From Pseudomonadota bacterium (lineage in GTDB: Bacteria; Pseudomonadota; Alphaproteobacteria; UBA1280; JAAZVW01): DNA of 39,725 nucleotides. Position numbers and translations under genes: made by a program. The stretch lies in the NCBI GenBank assembly GCA_018623135.1, contig JAAZVW010000011.1:1-39725 (forward strand). Direction: 5' to 3'. Positions 1-6,843 of the stretch are shown one piece after another. The notes under the pieces are model-generated. The model worked only from the letters and a program-made list of their open reading frames with translations, did not search any database and had not been told where the DNA came from. Numbering within the stretch: the first letter of the stretch is position 1; every line of letters begins with the position of its first letter.

Positions 1-1759
1 AACGCACCATGTTCGGGTAAATATAGTTCCCTTGGCTATCTTCATAAGCATTGGCAACAACCATGCCTTGGCAAAGTAAGCGTTTAAATGGCTCATCAAT
101 TTTATGCATGCCGACATCACGCATAGCTTTATTGACAAAACGCGCATAGAGAAGATGCAAAATAGCATGCTCGATACCGCCGATATATTGCTCTACCGGC
201 ATCCAGCGATTAACAGCATCGGTATCTACCATTTGTTCTGCTTGTGGGGCACAAAAACGCGCATAATACCAAGATGAATCCATAAACGTATCCATCGTAT
301 CTGTTTCACGCACAGCTTCTTTACCACAATTAGGGCAAGTTGTATGCTTCCAAGTTGGATGCGTATTCAGCGGATTACCTGAACCATCAATCGTCACATC
401 CATTGGCAACTCAATAGGTAAATTCTCTTTCTTTTCTGGCACAGCGCCACAATCAGCACAGTGCACCACAGGAATAGGCGTACCCCAATAACGCTGACGA
501 GAGATACCCCAGTCACGTAATTTGTAGTTTGTTTGTGCTGCACCACAGCCAAGTTCAGTTATTTTTTCGATAACTTTTGTTTTAGCTGTTTGGTTATCTA
601 AGCCATCAAACTCACCAGAATTACATAAAATGCCGTCATCTACATAGGCATCATCTTCTGGCATATGATCGCCTTTAATCACCTGCTTAATCGGAATATT
701 ATATTTAGTAGCAAAAGCATAGTCACGCTCATCATGGGCAGGTACAGCCATAACGCCGCCTGTGCCGTAACTCATAAGCACAAAGTTTGCCGCATAAACA
801 GGCACAGATTCGCCTGTAATAGGGTGAATGGCTTTAATGCCTAAATCGATACCCTTTTTCTCCGCCTTTTCGATATCAGCAAGGGCTGTTCCTAAGGCCT
901 TACAATCATCAACAAAAGCTTGCACATCTTCACGCTGTTTTGCAATTTCTTGTGCAAGAGGGTGTTCTGCCGCTACAGAACAGAATGTGACACCCATAAT
1001 AGTATCAGGACGTGTTGTAAACACTTCTAGCTGGTCATCTCGACCTTCTAGATCAAATTTAAATTTAAGACCTTGAGATTTACCAATCCAGTTACGCTGC
1101 ATATGCTTAACAGGCTCTGGCCAGTTTTCTAGCTTATCAATATCTTCAAGTAACTCATCGGCATATTTTGTAATATTCACAAAATACTGTGTCATCAACT
1201 TGCGCTCTACTTTTGCGCCAGAACGCCAGCCTTTGCCATCTATCACCTGCTCATTAGCAAGAACCGTCATATCAACAGGGTCCCAGTTTACTTCTGCTTC
1301 TTTTTGGTAAATAAGACCTTCTTTCATCATATCGATAAAAAAGGCTTGTTGATGGCCATAATAATCTGGCTCGCAGGTTTTAACTTCACGAGACCAATCA
1401 AGAGAAAGACCAAAGCGGTTAAAATCTGCCTTCATTTCTTCAATATTTTTAAGTGTCCAGTCACGTGGATGTGCACCACCTTTAATGGCTGCATTTTCTG
1501 CAGGCATACCAAAGGCATCCCAGCCCATAGGATGTAAAACAGAATAACCTTGCGCACGCTTAAAGCGTGCCAGCACGTCACCTAAAGTATAATTACGCAC
1601 ATGCCCCATGTGGATTTTACCAGATGGGTATGGGAACATTTCAAGCACATAATAGGGGTCTTTATCTTCTGAATTAGATGTTTTAAAACTTTCTTTTTCA
1701 GCCCATATTTTTTGCCATTTAGGTTCAATTTCAAACGGATTATAACGTGCGTCTGTCAT
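1..1759 (-). CDS. leuS: Leucyl-tRNA synthetase, N-terminal part (runs off the left edge)
   Basis: Class I aminoacyl-tRNA synthetase charging tRNA-Leu in the cytoplasm. About 586 codons are visible, reading leftward from an ATG at 1757-1759; the stop lies outside the window. The translation starts MTDARYNPFEIEPKWQKIW and carries the class I signature as KIHMGH within MFPYPSGKIHMGH, about 50 residues in. The CP1 editing-domain region follows, with TTRPDT and GTGGVMAVPAHDERD, and then a stretch with four cysteines (CADCG, CPNCG) of the type seen in many bacterial LeuRS. The KMSKS loop is not reached. The start codon is separated by one base from the stop of the upstream lipoprotein gene, so the two are almost certainly cotranscribed and translationally coupled. 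Identification is secure; the gene is incomplete only because of the window edge. Confidence 0.97.
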   Translation of the reverse strand, partial: MTDARYNPFEIEPKWQKIWAEKESFKTSNSEDKDPYYVLEMFPYPSGKIHMGHVRNYTLGDVLARFKRAQGYSVLHPMGWDAFGMPAENAAIKGGAHPRDWTLKNIEEMKADFNRFGLSLDWSREVKTCEPDYYGHQQAFFIDMMKEGLIYQKEAEVNWDPVDMTVLANEQVIDGKGWRSGAKVERKLMTQYFVNITKYADELLEDIDKLENWPEPVKHMQRNWIGKSQGLKFKFDLEGRDDQLEVFTTRPDTIMGVTFCSVAAEHPLAQEIAKQREDVQAFVDDCKALGTALADIEKAEKKGIDLGIKAIHPITGESVPVYAANFVLMSYGTGGVMAVPAHDERDYAFATKYNIPIKQVIKGDHMPEDDAYVDDGILCNSGEFDGLDNQTAKTKVIEKITELGCGAAQTNYKLRDWGISRQRYWGTPIPVVHCADCGAVPEKKENLPIELPMDVTIDGSGNPLNTHPTWKHTTCPNCGKEAVRETDTMDTFMDSSWYYARFCAPQAEQMVDTDAVNRWMPVEQYIGGIEHAILHLLYARFVNKAMRDVGMHKIDEPFKRLLCQGMVVANAYEDSQGNYIYPNMVR

Positions 1760-1760
1760 T

Positions 1761-2312
1761 TTACTTTTCTTCTTCCTTTAAGGGTTGCTTTACAGGTGCA
1801 AGGCCTGCATTTTCTAAAATCTTTTGTTTTAAGGCCGCAGAGGTATCTGTTGCCAATATTTGTGCGCCATCTTTACGCTTAAACAGCATCACATCTAAAT
1901 CTTTTTGATCCGCTTTAATAAAAAGCTGTATCTTTATTTCTTCAGACTTATTTTGCGGATTCGGTAGCCATTCCGTTACAATACTACCTTCTTGCTCACT
2001 GACTTGCAGTAAAGGCATAATGCGTAAAGCCTCTAAGCTTGCGCGCCATAATGCCGAACTTTGGGGTGTTTGTACAGTTTTTTGGCTGTTTTGAGTAGAA
2101 GGCTCTTGAGGATTTTTAGTCTCTTTTTGCGGTTCTGATACCTTAGCACTTTCCGCTTGCTTTTTCTTATCCCAAGAAAAGGTCATCCCTCTAAAAAAAC
2201 CATCATCACCTGCAAGAGCTTCAGAACCCGGATTAATTTCTGCAGGCTGTAGAACAATGCCTGAACAGGCAGAAAGACTTAACAAACATATTAATGAAAC
2301 TTTAGCTCTCAT
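1761..2312 (-). CDS. DUF3576-type outer-membrane-associated lipoprotein
   Basis: A 183-residue exported lipoprotein. Residues 1-16 form a lipoprotein signal with lipobox LSAC, so Cys16 would be lipidated. Residues 50-85 are low-complexity, rich in K, Q, S and P. The C-terminal half (about 87-170) contains ALWRASLEALRIMPLLQVSE followed by a GSIVTEWLPNPQ segment. This resembles the DUF3576 family, found in many alphaproteobacteria just upstream of leuS, where the pattern LWR-x-L-x-x-L-x-x-M-P-L and a following T-x-W are typical. The same neighbour relation holds here. Molecular function is unknown; a role in envelope biogenesis is inference only. I considered LptE, which also lies near leuS in this group, but LptE usually lies downstream and the core motif here fits DUF3576 better. 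Confidence 0.75.
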   Translation of the reverse strand: MRAKVSLICLLSLSACSGIVLQPAEINPGSEALAGDDGFFRGMTFSWDKKKQAESAKVSEPQKETKNPQEPSTQNSQKTVQTPQSSALWRASLEALRIMPLLQVSEQEGSIVTEWLPNPQNKSEEIKIQLFIKADQKDLDVMLFKRKDGAQILATDTSAALKQKILENAGLAPVKQPLKEEEK

Positions 2313-2352
2313 TTTCTACAGCTCTTTTAATTATTAATGCAGCACTTAGTTT

Positions 2353-2388
2353 ATAGAAAAAAGCCCAGAAGATCAAGCAGCTCTGGGC
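2353..2388 (-). terminator. Intrinsic terminator of the porin gene
   Basis: GCCCAGA (2363-2369) pairs with TCTGGGC (2382-2388). Read on the minus strand the stem is followed by a run of six T. It lies 33 bases past the porin stop and is oriented to end the porin transcript before the lipoprotein-leuS unit. Confidence 0.7.
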
Positions 2389-2420
2389 GTTTTAACAGAC
2401 TTATCTATTTTATAAAATAA

Positions 2421-3569
2421 TTAGAATTTAACACGTAAGTTAACACCCAGAAGGGAAATATCCTCATGCGTTTTAGCTAAATCATCTGTGCTTGGCTGGA
2501 TATTACGATAAAAAGCAGCGGTACTAATGCCACGACCCCAATCTGCCTGACCACCAACACTAAAGGTTTCCGCAGAGCCATTATTAAGATCTGGGTCTAT
2601 ATCTGTAAAAGAGCCAAAATCAACAGCAATAGCGTATTTATCCCACTCATAGCCAAATTTTGTGTAATAAAACTCAGGGTCTTTTACGCCAGAATCTGGG
2701 TTTTCAAGATAAATAGTACCAAAAGCAGCTGTTGCTGAAAGCCCTGAATCATGTTTCACAGAAACACTACCCGAAACACGCTGTTCTGGCACATTTGTGC
2801 CTGCTGTTGGCGCGCCATCATTTGGTAAATCATTATATTTATAATAACCTATGCCAGCAGCAAGTTTAAGCGTGCCAATTTTAGCGTTGTACCTTAAAGA
2901 CGCATCATAGTCTCCGCCTTGCATAAACGTACCACGCAGCTGGAATCCAGAAACAATAGGGGAGCGATAACCAACAGCATTTACCTGATCTGAATTACCA
3001 CGTCCATTGTTACTAAAGTCATCCTGACCTTCCATATTATCAATAAGCGCGCCTACTGTAATCGCATCGTAACCCTGAGCCTGTGAGTCATAAAACCTTA
3101 AAGAACCGCCCATGCGATCAACAGCAGAGCCCATCACATCTTTAACGCCACCAAGGTCAATTTCCGTAACACCATCTGTTGCCGATGCAAATTTACCAAG
3201 CGCAAAAGTACCTAAAGTATCGGCACCAATGGTAATACGCGCAATGCGATCACTTATTTCTGTGCTTGTGCTTTCTGGTGTAGAAGAACCATTAGGAACT
3301 TGGTCTGTCACCATAGAAGTTTCCGAATCATTCGAAACAATCTGAAATTCTAAAGCAACGCCAGCTTTAAAACCATTTGGGAGAATTTCTGTGCCACGCA
3401 CACCAATACGCGTTGATGAAAAGTCGTTATCCACAATAACAGATTCATTCGTGACAGAATCATTAAAGGTAACAAATGTTTTATTCACCTGACCATAAAC
3501 ATCCACTTCTGCTGCATAAGAAACCGTCGCAGAACAAAGCACTAATGAAGCACTTATGAGCTTTTTCAT
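2421..3569 (-). CDS. General porin of the outer membrane
   Basis: A 382-residue Gram-negative porin. A Sec signal peptide covers about residues 1-20 (MKKLISASLVLCSATVSYAA), cleaved before EVDVYGQVNKTFVTF, which is a typical first beta strand of the trimeric 16-strand porins. Further signs are repeated short amphipathic strands, GIRG/GVRGTEILPNGFKAGVALEFQ early in the chain, and a C-terminal strand ending in Phe (NLRVKF), the signal read by the BAM machinery. An in-frame upstream ATG at 3584 would add five residues; I prefer 3569 because GGGAG lies eight bases ahead of it and the signal peptide then starts with MKK. The gene is a single unit with its own terminator and stands divergent from yggS. 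Substrate preference cannot be read from sequence. Confidence 0.92.
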   Translation of the reverse strand: MKKLISASLVLCSATVSYAAEVDVYGQVNKTFVTFNDSVTNESVIVDNDFSSTRIGVRGTEILPNGFKAGVALEFQIVSNDSETSMVTDQVPNGSSTPESTSTEISDRIARITIGADTLGTFALGKFASATDGVTEIDLGGVKDVMGSAVDRMGGSLRFYDSQAQGYDAITVGALIDNMEGQDDFSNNGRGNSDQVNAVGYRSPIVSGFQLRGTFMQGGDYDASLRYNAKIGTLKLAAGIGYYKYNDLPNDGAPTAGTNVPEQRVSGSVSVKHDSGLSATAAFGTIYLENPDSGVKDPEFYYTKFGYEWDKYAIAVDFGSFTDIDPDLNNGSAETFSVGGQADWGRGISTAAFYRNIQPSTDDLAKTHEDISLLGVNLRVKF

Positions 3570-3687
3570 AAAAGCTACTCCCATTTTTATGTTATTTGTT
3601 CCATACTAATAGTGCCTTAAAACAAAAGGCAAGCTTTTTAACCCCTTTAAAAGCAGACAGGTTGCAAAAGAAACACAGGTTATTTTT

Positions 3688-4308
3688 ATGATAAAAGAAC
3701 TCAATATACCTTCACATATCATCTGTATTGGCGCCGCTAAAACGAAAAGCAGCCAGCAGATACAACAGGCAATATCTAAAGGACTCACACACATAGGTGA
3801 AAATTATATTCAAGAAGCAGAAGCAAAGGCGAAAGAGGGTGCTTATAAAGGGGCTCAATTACATTTTATAGGGCATTTACAATCCAACAAAGCTAAAACC
3901 GCAGTTCATTTCTGTGATTCTATAGATTCTGTGGACAGTATTAAACTTGCAAACAAAATCAACAAAGAAGCATTTAATATCAATAAGATACAGAATATTA
4001 TGATAGAAATAAACATTGCGAATGAACCACAAAAACATGGCATTAGTATATCTGATTTACCTGTTCTTATATCCCATATAAAATCAAACTGCCCGAACCT
4101 ACATTTAACAGGGCTTATGATGATTCCACCCAAAAACAAAAACCCAAGGCCTTACTTTAAACAACTTAAAAAATTATGTGAAACATATAACCTTAAACAT
4201 TGCTCCATGGGCATGTCATCAGACTACCAGATCGCTATAGAAGAGGGCGCAACACACATACGATTAGGCACCGCTATATTCGGCGCAAGAAAAAAGGCAG
4301 ACACTTAA
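3688..4308 (+). CDS. YggS/PROSC-family pyridoxal-phosphate homeostasis protein, short N terminus
   Basis: PLP-binding TIM-barrel protein of the YggS (PLPBP) family, which buffers cellular PLP and has no known catalytic activity. It has 206 residues; homologues are usually about 225-235. Visible family motifs are GAAKTKS near residue 18 (the Lys that binds PLP in the family's AVSKT motif), HIGENYIQEA, HFIGHLQSNK, and the C-terminal SMGMSSDYQIAIEEGATHIRLG phosphate-binding region ending FGAR. The usual first 15-20 residues are missing. Upstream the frame stays open for many codons without an ATG, GTG or TTG, so ATG 3688, with AGG eight bases ahead, is the only credible start. It is the only plus-strand gene left of the origin region and is richer in A and T than its neighbours. 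Confidence 0.88.
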   Translation: MIKELNIPSHIICIGAAKTKSSQQIQQAISKGLTHIGENYIQEAEAKAKEGAYKGAQLHFIGHLQSNKAKTAVHFCDSIDSVDSIKLANKINKEAFNINKIQNIMIEINIANEPQKHGISISDLPVLISHIKSNCPNLHLTGLMMIPPKNKNPRPYFKQLKKLCETYNLKHCSMGMSSDYQIAIEEGATHIRLGTAIFGARKKADT

Positions 4309-4320
4309 GCATCTGCCTTT
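4293..4320 (-). terminator. Terminator of the parA-parB unit, overlapping the yggS stop
   Basis: AAAGGCAGA (4293-4301) pairs with TCTGCCTTT (4312-4320), a nine-base-pair stem. On the minus strand it is followed by a T run, so it suits parB. On the plus strand the yggS stop codon lies in the loop and no T run follows. A smaller GCAGCC/GGCTGC pair (4328-4356) lies between it and parB. Confidence 0.65.
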
Positions 4321-4363
4321 GGGGTTCGCAGCCCGCAAGAAAGGTAAAAAGGCTGCAAATTCT

Positions 4364-5233
4364 TTAAAATCCTAAACGTGTTAACACATCGGCAAGCTGT
4401 TGCTCATTCTCAAAGTTAAATCGAATAGAACCGCGTCCGCCTTTTTGGCGAATATTACACTGCACGCCTAAATCTTTTTCAATACGAGATTCAAGCTCTC
4501 TTGTCGCAGCGTCTTTAGACTTGTTTGTTTTCGCCTTTGGTTCAGAACCAGATTCACGCAATGTTGAGCGCACAGCATCTTCCGCTTCACGTACCGACAT
4601 ATCTTTTTTCATAATTTTAGACGCCACACGCAACTGAAGCTCTGGATTATCAGATAACGGCAGTAATGCTCGGCCATGCCCCATCGAAAGTTCGCCAGCA
4701 GCAACAAGATCACGACAACGATCTGGCAACGAAAGAATACGAATCATATTAGAGATATGAGAACGACTTTTACCCGTTACACGCCCCATCTCTTCATGCG
4801 TATAGTTATATTCGTTTACAAGCCTTAAATAGCCTTGCGCCTCATCAACAGGATTTAAGTCGGAACGTTGAATGTTTTCAACAAGAGCAACTTCTAAAGC
4901 CTTATTATCTGAAAGCTCACGAATGATAACCGGAACTTCTTTTAAGCCAACAAGCTTAGAAGCACGCCAACGACGTTCACCAGCAATAATTTCATAAACA
5001 CCTTCCGTGCCTGGCTTAGGGCGAACGAGTAGGGGCTGAATAACACCTTGCTCTTTAATAGAAGCCGCAAGAGAGTCTAACGCTTCTTGATCAAAATAGT
5101 GACGTGGTTGCGCATCTGATGGCACCAACTGGGCAACTGGCAATGTACCTTCTGATACGCCTTGTTCTATATGTTTTACAGCTGTGTCATCTAATAGAGC
5201 ACCTAAACCTTTACCTAAACCTAAACCCGCCAT
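4364..5233 (-). CDS. parB: Chromosome-partitioning protein ParB
   Basis: CTP-dependent DNA clamp that loads at parS and spreads, marking the origin region for segregation. It has 289 residues. The opening MAGLGLGKGLGALLDD is the N-terminal ParA-interacting segment. The ParB/Srx domain follows with the arginine-rich CTP-binding motif GERRWR at about 85-90 and VENIQRSDLNPVDEA. A helix-turn-helix that reads parS lies at about 144-166 (THEEMGRVTGKSRSHISNM). The last 40 residues (about 250-289) form the dimerisation domain after a charged linker. Its ATG overlaps the parA stop by one base (TAATG), giving translational coupling. Two parS sites nearby support function. Confidence 0.97.
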   Translation of the reverse strand: MAGLGLGKGLGALLDDTAVKHIEQGVSEGTLPVAQLVPSDAQPRHYFDQEALDSLAASIKEQGVIQPLLVRPKPGTEGVYEIIAGERRWRASKLVGLKEVPVIIRELSDNKALEVALVENIQRSDLNPVDEAQGYLRLVNEYNYTHEEMGRVTGKSRSHISNMIRILSLPDRCRDLVAAGELSMGHGRALLPLSDNPELQLRVASKIMKKDMSVREAEDAVRSTLRESGSEPKAKTNKSKDAATRELESRIEKDLGVQCNIRQKGGRGSIRFNFENEQQLADVLTRLGF

Positions 5234-6009
5234 TAGACTGTTGCTCCTGCTTTAAATTTAGAAAGGAATTCTGAAGCAAGCTTCATATAAGCTTGAGAAC
5301 CTGTGCATTTTTGATCATATAATAAAACAGGCTTACCAAAGCTTGGGCTTTCAGAAACACGTACATTACGTGGGATAAGCGTATCAAATACCTTGTCCTT
5401 TAAGTATGCCTTAACATCTTCTGCCACAAGAGATGAAAGTTTATTACGATTGTCATACATCGTAAGAAGCACACCCATCAGATTCAAACTTGGGTTAAGC
5501 TTAGCCTTAACAAGTTCGATTGTTTGGAATAATTGAGAAAGACCTTCCATAGCAAAGAACTCGCACTGTAGCGGCACAATAATATCATCTGAAGCCGTTA
5601 AGGCGTTAATTGTAAGCAAGCCTAATGATGGCGGGCAGTCGATGAAAATATAATCATATTCTGTCTCGCACTCAGCAAGCGCATTTTTAAGACGGAATTC
5701 ACGTGAGAAAACAGATACCAATTCAACCTCTGCACCACTTAAGTGCATTGTTGAAGGAATAACATCTAAATTAGGGATAGCAGTTTGGTGCACAGCTTCT
5801 TTAATTGTGCAACGCTCTGTTACTAACGCGTATGAGTTGTAATCGCTAGTTTTTACAACCCCAAGACCTGTGCTTGCATTACCCTGCGGGTCAAAATCAA
5901 TAACAAGGACTTTGCTACCGCAAGCTACAAGAGCTGTGGCGAGGTTGATTGAAGTAGTCGTCTTGCCAACGCCACCCTTTTGGTTTGAAACTGAAATAAT
6001 ACGAGCCAT
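5233..6009 (-). CDS. parA: Chromosome-partitioning ATPase ParA
   Basis: Walker-type ATPase of the ParABS system. ATP-bound dimers coat the nucleoid and ParB-parS complexes move along that gradient. It has 258 residues. The deviant Walker A motif KGGVGKTTT is at about 11-19 with both signature lysines, Walker A' is DPQGNAS, and Walker B is IFIDCPPS at about 122-129. No DNA-binding N-terminal extension is present, as expected for chromosomal ParA. The start is preceded by AAAGG at good spacing. A parS site lies 22 bases upstream of the ATG in the leader, and a candidate promoter overlaps it by one base, so autoregulation through ParB binding is plausible. An rsmG terminator separates it from the upstream gene. 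Confidence 0.97.
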   Translation of the reverse strand: MARIISVSNQKGGVGKTTTSINLATALVACGSKVLVIDFDPQGNASTGLGVVKTSDYNSYALVTERCTIKEAVHQTAIPNLDVIPSTMHLSGAEVELVSVFSREFRLKNALAECETEYDYIFIDCPPSLGLLTINALTASDDIIVPLQCEFFAMEGLSQLFQTIELVKAKLNPSLNLMGVLLTMYDNRNKLSSLVAEDVKAYLKDKVFDTLIPRNVRVSESPSFGKPVLLYDQKCTGSQAYMKLASEFLSKFKAGATV

Positions 6010-6030
6010 TTTTATACCTTTCTTGTTGAT

Positions 6031-6046
6031 TGTTCCACGTGAAACA
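6031..6046. promoter_or_regulatory. parS site 1 (ParB-binding centromere)
   Basis: TGTTCCACGTGAAACA matches the widely conserved 16-base parS consensus TGTTNCACGTGAAACA at every fixed position. It lies between parA and rsmG, in the 5' leader of parA. Confidence 0.92.
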
Positions 6047-6073
6047 ACATAGACTCGAGAGAAATTGTTTCAA
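6046..6073 (-). promoter_or_regulatory. Candidate parA promoter
   Basis: On the minus strand TTGAAA (6068-6073), 16 bases, then TATGTT (6046-6051). The -10 hexamer is the same as the one in the rho promoter. It abuts parS site 1, so ParB bound there would sit at or just past the transcription start. Confidence 0.4.
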
Positions 6074-6097
6074 ATAGAACTTATGTATAGATAATAA

Positions 6098-6136
6098 CAA
6101 AAAAAGAAAAGGTTGTCTATTTCTAAACAACCTTTT
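6098..6136 (-). terminator. Intrinsic terminator of rsmG
   Basis: AAAAGGTTGT (6107-6116) pairs with ACAACCTTTT (6127-6136), a ten-base-pair stem. The minus strand continues with a T-rich tract. The rsmG stop codon is inside the loop. It separates rsmG from parA-parB transcription. Confidence 0.65.
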
Positions 6137-6755
6137 TTGAAATATTTTTAATTAAAAGTATTCTGCTTTCGGGTGAGGTTAAAGATTCGAAAGTCTCCAA
6201 ATCAAAATTCCATGTTTCACGTGCAACATCTACTTCTTCTTTCCATCTTTCACCTTTAGGAAATAAGAACTTTATATCTTTATGATGGAGTGGGGAAGTC
6301 CAATTCAATAAATTAATTAATTCTGAAACTGCACGAGCAGTAATAAGATCAACTTTCAAATCTAGATTATTAACATCATCTCTAATTACTTCAAAATTTG
6401 ATTTAAGATCTAATTGTCTTCTGCATTCTTTTAAGAACTGAACTTTCTTACCAATTCTCTCGCAAGCATAAACTGGAATTTCTAAAAGAGTTGCCAACAT
6501 AACAGATGGAGTTCCGCCACCTGAACCAAAATCTAAAATAGACTTAGTTTCATTTGGTATAAATTTAACTAATTGGCAAGAGTCGAATACATGTCTTAAT
6601 AAAATATCAGGAAGAGTAGAGGGACTTACCAAGTTATAATGCGCATTCCACTTTTTAAGAAGGCTTTCATAACCCAAAAGCTTTTCCATTTGTTCTTCTG
6701 TTACATTTATATTTGCCAATTTAAATTTGTTGTTTAATTGCTCTGTTTTATTCAT
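6123..6755 (-). CDS. rsmG: 16S rRNA (guanine-527-N7)-methyltransferase RsmG (GidB)
   Basis: SAM-dependent methyltransferase that makes m7G527 in 16S rRNA; loss of it can give low-level streptomycin resistance in other bacteria. It has 210 residues, normal for the family. Motifs are LLKKWNAHYNLVSPS at about 32-46, the SAM-binding loop DFGSGGGTPSVMLA at about 75-88, a motif II acid in YACERIGKK, and TARAVSELINLL at about 139-150. The gene is clearly richer in A and T, and in Lys, Asn and Ile codons, than mnmG or parA beside it. A second parS site is embedded in its coding sequence. It sits in the mnmG-rsmG-parA-parB order common in many bacteria, but terminators on both sides suggest it is transcribed alone. 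Confidence 0.95.
   Translation of the reverse strand: MNKTEQLNNKFKLANINVTEEQMEKLLGYESLLKKWNAHYNLVSPSTLPDILLRHVFDSCQLVKFIPNETKSILDFGSGGGTPSVMLATLLEIPVYACERIGKKVQFLKECRRQLDLKSNFEVIRDDVNNLDLKVDLITARAVSELINLLNWTSPLHHKDIKFLFPKGERWKEEVDVARETWNFDLETFESLTSPESRILLIKNISKKVV
6213..6228. promoter_or_regulatory. parS site 2, inside rsmG
   Basis: TGTTTCACGTGCAACA; its reverse complement TGTTGCACGTGAAACA fits TGTTNCACGTGAAACA at every fixed position. It lies 182 bases from site 1, within the 3' part of rsmG. parS inside coding sequence is common because ParB spreading does not need an intergenic position. Confidence 0.87.
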
Positions 6756-6791
6756 GGCTTTTCCTAAATTTTTTAAATTTTAATTCTTAAA

Positions 6792-6825
6792 TTAAAAACA
6801 AAAATGCCCCTCGCTAGAAGGGGCA
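6792..6825 (-). terminator. Intrinsic terminator of mnmG
   Basis: TGCCCCT (6805-6811) and AGGGGCA (6819-6825) form a seven-base-pair GC-rich stem with a seven-base loop, followed on the minus strand by ATTTTTGTTTTT. It lies 19 bases beyond the mnmG stop and upstream of rsmG. Confidence 0.8.
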
Positions 6826-6843
6826 GAATTGCTGGATTTTTAG

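Noticed and set aside
3613-3630. GCCTT/AAGGC inverted repeat between the porin and yggS
   Set aside because: Five base pairs only; no promoter could be fixed around it, so an operator call is not supported.
3606-3794. Open frame opposite the yggS start with a hydrophobic translation
   Set aside because: It is a shadow of yggS on the other strand, with no ribosome site or family resemblance.
5692-5707. CACGTG palindrome within parA considered as parS
   Set aside because: Only the six-base core matches; the flanks fit about half of the consensus positions, no better than chance.
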